Positions 61,031-64,000 of a stretch of 64,000 nt of DNA are shown in pieces. The translations under genes and the position numbers were made by a program. Numbering within the stretch: the stretch's first letter is position 1; each line of letters starts with the position of its first letter. Under the pieces are notes generated by a model, which was given only the letters and a program-made list of their open reading frames with translations, had not been told where the DNA came from and made no database searches. The stretch comes from Pontederia crassipes (lineage: Eukaryota > Streptophyta > Magnoliopsida > Commelinales > Pontederiaceae), in assembly GCA_030549335.1 (NCBI GenBank), contig CM060194.1, positions 34,306,171 to 34,370,170 of the forward strand, in the 5' to 3' direction.

Positions 61031-62936
61031 CTTGAGGACTTTGCAGACGTCATGCTCCCGGAACTCTCAAAACGGTCACCGCCGGAGCGTGAAGTGGACC
61101 ATGTCATCGACTTGATCTCAGGATCAAAAGCCCCACATGGAGTCCCCTATCGGCTCGCCCCTCCAAAAATCACAGAACTTCGTAAGTAACTTACCGAACT
61201 ATTGGATGCAGGATATGTTCGGCCCTGAAAGTCTCCATATGGCGCCCCGGTTCTCTTCCAGAAGGAGCATGACGGTTCCCTCCGGATATGCATCGACTAC
61301 CGGGCGCTCAACAAGCTTACGTTGAAGAACAAGTATCCCATCCCCTTGGTGTGCATCGACTACCGGGCGTTGCAAGATGGTTTACCTAGTTGGATCTTCG
61401 TTCGAGCTATTGGCAAGTCTGAATTGCAGAAGATGATGCGCAGAAGATGGCTTGTGTCACAAGATACGGCTCCTACGAGTTCCTCGTGATGCCTTTCGGC
61501 CTCACCAATGCCCCGGCGACCTTCTGCACCCTCATGAACAAGGTATTACAACTATTCCTTGACAGGTTCGTGGTTGTCTACCTCGATGACATAATGATCT
61601 ATAGCCGCACCTTGAAGGAGCATATCGAGCACATTCGGCAAGTGTTCGAGGTGTTGCAGCAGAACGAGCTTTACGTCAAGCGGGAGAAGTGTGCCTTCGC
61701 CCAACCGAAAGTGCACTTCTTGAGACATGTCATCGGAAGTGGAAAGCTGAAGATAGATGGCGCGAAGATTCGGGCCATCGTGGAGTGGAAGCCGCCCAAG
61801 TGGGTTCCCGACATGCGTTCATTCCTTAGCCTGAAGAACTACTATAGGCGGTTCGTCAAGGGGTATTCACATGTGACGATCCCTTTGACGAATCTCCTTC
61901 GGAAGAATGTGAAGTGAGAGTGGACGACGTCATGCCAGGAAGCGTTCGACACCCTCAAGAGGGCCATGACGGAGGAACCGGTGCTCATCCTGCCAGACCA
62001 CACCAAGCCCTACGAGGTACAGGCAGATACTTCTGACTATGCCATTGGAGGAGTTCTTATGCAGGAGGGGCATCCCGTGGCGTTCGAGAGTCGCAAACTC
62101 AACGACACGGAGAGGCGCTACGCCGTTCAGGAGAATGAGATGACCGCGGTGATCCATTGTCCTAAAACATGGCGGCACTACCTTCTCGGGTCGCGATTTC
62201 ACATCAAGACGGACAATGTCGTGACAAGTTACTTTGAGACACAGAAAAAGCTCTCGCCGAAGCAAGCAAGATGGAAAGATTTTATGGCGGAGTTCGACTA
62301 CGTCCTGGAGTACAAGCCTGGAAAGACGAATGTCATTGCCGACGCCCTCAGTCGACGCTCGAAATTGACGGCCATGAGCTCCTCTCAGGCCGACCTCATC
62401 GAGAGGATCAAGAAGGGATTGGAGTCAGATCCCATGGTGAAGAACTTGTTCGAGTAAGCGACGGAGGGCAAGATATGCCGCTTTTGGGTGGAAGATAGGC
62501 TGATCTTCACCAAGGAACGTCATATCTGCATTCCACTTTTCGACAACTTGCGGCGCACTATCATGCAAGAGTGTCATGACTCCAAGCAGACGGGACATTC
62601 GAGCATCTACCGCACTTTGGCACTCATTGAAGATAACTACTTCTGGCCAAGGATGGAGGACGACATTGAAGCTTTTGTGAAGACCTGTCTTATTTACCAG
62701 CAAGACAAGAACCTCAATCAAGTGCCCGACGGACTTCTAGAACCCCTGCCTATCCCAGAGCATCCATGGAGAGATGTCTCCATGGACTTCTGTCCAAGTC
62801 TGAAGGGGAGGAGTTATTCATGAAGCATGTAGTGAAGTATTGGGGCCTACCACAAAGCATCGTCAGTGATCGGGATGGGCGATTCGTTGGCAACTTCTGG
62901 AAGGAATTGTTCAAGATGATGGGCTCCAACCTGCAT

Positions 62937-62944
62937 TTTTCGAC
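62937..62944. repeat. Target site duplication TTTTCGAC (left)
   Basis: Identical to 63703-63710. Eight bases is the size used by hAT transposons. Confidence 0.9.
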
Positions 62945-63702
62945 TAGGGCTGAGCACGGGACGGGTCAACCCGGTCCGGCCTGACTCGGAAAACTGAGAA
63001 AATAAGCCGGCCCGGATTAGATCCGGACCGGGACCGGGTCTAATGACTTGAAAACCCGCCGGGTATTGAGTCAGGACTGGGTTTGCAATGCAGATACCCG
63101 ACCCGGATCCGACCCGATATAAACTCACTATATAAACCCACTCACTACCTTCTCCTCTCATTTCAATCTCTCCGTTTCTCTCTCCCACCTCTCTCTCTCG
63201 CCCTCTCCCTCTCTCCCCCTCTCTCTCTCGCCCTCTCCCTCTCCCTCTCTCTCACGACGACGGTGGCGGCACTGACAACTTCGGCGCCCTCTCCCTCTCT
63301 CTCATGACGGCGGCGGCACCGACGACTCCGACGGCCCTCCCCTTCTCCTAACCCCCTCTCTACTCCGGTCGTCTGGCGGCCGGATCGGCTCGCCAGGCGG
63401 CAGATCGGCCTGCCAATGGCCGATCCGGCTGTCTGGCGACCGGATCGGCCGCCAGGTGGCCGATCCGCTCGTCAGGCGACGGATCGGCTCGCCTGGTGGC
63501 CGCGTCGGATCGTGGCCGCCAATCGCGCGATCGATTCCCGGCCGCAAACTCGATCGCATTTTCGGATAGCCGGAACCGACCCGGAACCGGATCCGGCCGG
63601 GTCCGGGTTCGATACCGGGTTGAAATTTTTTGACCCGGCATAATCCGGGTCGGGACCGGGTCCGCTCAAACCCGGACCCGAACTCGGATTTGCTCTGTAC
63701 TA
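62945..63702. mobile_element. Non-autonomous hAT-like element in gypsy integrase
   Basis: Begins TAGGGCTGAGCAC; the other end read inward begins TAGTACAGAGCA, an imperfect terminal inverted repeat. Flanked by a perfect 8-bp duplication. The ends carry inverted GACCCGG/CCGGGTC motifs (about 62960-63120 and 63570-63690). The core has a TATATAAAC stretch, CT-rich sequence (63160-63310) and GC-rich repeats of GGCCGATCCGGC type (63365-63560). No transposase frame. The integrase reading frame continues on the far side if one duplication copy is discounted. Confidence 0.85.
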
Positions 63703-63710
63703 TTTTCGAC
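63703..63710. repeat. Target site duplication TTTTCGAC (right)
   Basis: Identical to 62937-62944. Confidence 0.9.
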
Positions 63711-64000
63711 ATCACTTCATCCTCAATCCGACGGCCAAACTAAAAGGGTGAATTGTATCCTGGAGATCTACTTGCGGCACTATGTGAGTGCCAATCAGAA
63801 GGACTGGACGAAGCTACTCGACATCGCGTAATTCTCCTACAACCTGCAACGAAGCGAGTCGACCAATCGGAGTCCCTTCGAGATAGTGACGAGGCAGCAA
63901 TCTCTTACGCCCTAGGTCGTCGTCACTTCTTATGGTGGCAAAGTCCCCACCGCTCACCGCATGGCGAGAGAATGGCATGAGCAGAACGACATGGCGAGAG

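Larger units (their letters stand above)
56728..64000 (+). mobile_element. Composite gypsy locus: LTR-gag remnant-LTR fused to a pol fragment
   Basis: An LTR (56728-57394), a PBS, about 3 kb with gag traces, a polypurine tract and a second copy of the LTR (60391-61030, missing its last ~25 bp) are followed directly by gypsy pol sequence (61031 to the window end). A normal element has pol between the LTRs, so this is either a pol-less element joined to the inside of another copy or the product of unequal recombination. The right boundary lies beyond the window. Confidence 0.85.
61031..64000 (+). pseudogene. Gypsy pol fragment: RT, RNase H, integrase (broken)
   Basis: Starts before RT (EDFADVMLPELSKR, HGVPYRLAPPK). 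RT blocks: [34 protein letters not shown], catalytic VVYLDDIMIYS, YYRRFVKGYSH. RNase H: YEVQADTSDYAIGGVLMQ and FESRKLNDTERRYAV. Integrase: ECHDSKQTGHSSIYRT zinc-finger part, VSMDFCPSL, then after a deletion of some tens of residues KHVVKYWGLPQSIVSDRDGRF. Damage includes frame changes at 61195-61440 with a repeated CATCGACTACCGGGCG, stops near 61915 and 62455, the integrase deletion near 62805, a 758-bp hAT-like insertion, and loss of the catalytic Glu (DGQTK where DGQTE is usual). It is not functional. gag and the 5' side are absent. Confidence 0.9.

Overview
The window is plant nuclear DNA. It has intron-containing genes with GT/GC-AG splice sites and no bacterial signals, and is packed with LTR retrotransposons, LINEs, CACTA and hAT elements. 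The GC-rich 5' coding ends of two genes (ABCF4 and AsnRS), falling toward the 3' end, suggest a monocot; this is inference, and no species can be named.

Four host genes can be modelled completely. (1) An intronless ABCF4/GCN-type ABC-F ATPase, minus strand, 5091-2956, 711 aa. (2) An FBL4-type F-box/LRR protein, minus strand, eight exons, 25201-19448, 601 aa, with one GC-AG intron. (3) Cytosolic asparaginyl-tRNA synthetase with the plant WHEP-like insert, plus strand, six exons, 32592-35695, 569 aa, preceded by a telo-box. (4) A FAM86/eEF2-lysine methyltransferase-like protein, plus strand, ten exons, 49900-55735, 377 aa, with an exon-3 segment tandemly triplicated. ABCF4, AsnRS and the FAM86-like protein all relate to translation, but nothing in the sequence shows they are co-regulated.

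The rest is mobile or decayed DNA. 1-1230: two LINE 3' fragments. 1837-2600: diverged tandem repeats beside ABCF4. 6162-7580: non-autonomous CACTA element (TSD TTA). 9499-18837: minus-strand Ty3/gypsy element with ~2.8-3.0 kb LTRs, PBS and TSD GGTTA, inserted just beyond FBL4. 26040-26860: probable fold-back element. 27331-27547: histone H4 pseudogene. 28066-29700: hAT transposase pseudogene. 36410-39725: decayed L1-type LINE. 39985-44737: minus-strand Sirevirus-like copia element with gag but no pol (TSD CTAAG). 46034-48709: 3' end of a chromodomain gypsy element plus its LTR. 56728-64000: a composite gypsy locus, LTR-PBS-gag remnant-PPT-truncated LTR followed directly by a pol fragment, itself interrupted by a 758-bp hAT-like element with an 8-bp TSD.

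I saw no convincing undescribed system. The observations most worth a second look are the triplicated exon (one copy could be spliced in frame), the GGTCGACC palindrome clusters shared by LTRs of two unrelated superfamilies, the two pol-less LTR elements, the GC-AG intron, and the similar GC-rich plus (GA)n cores in the CACTA and hAT-like elements. All family assignments come from reading the sequence; no database search was run.
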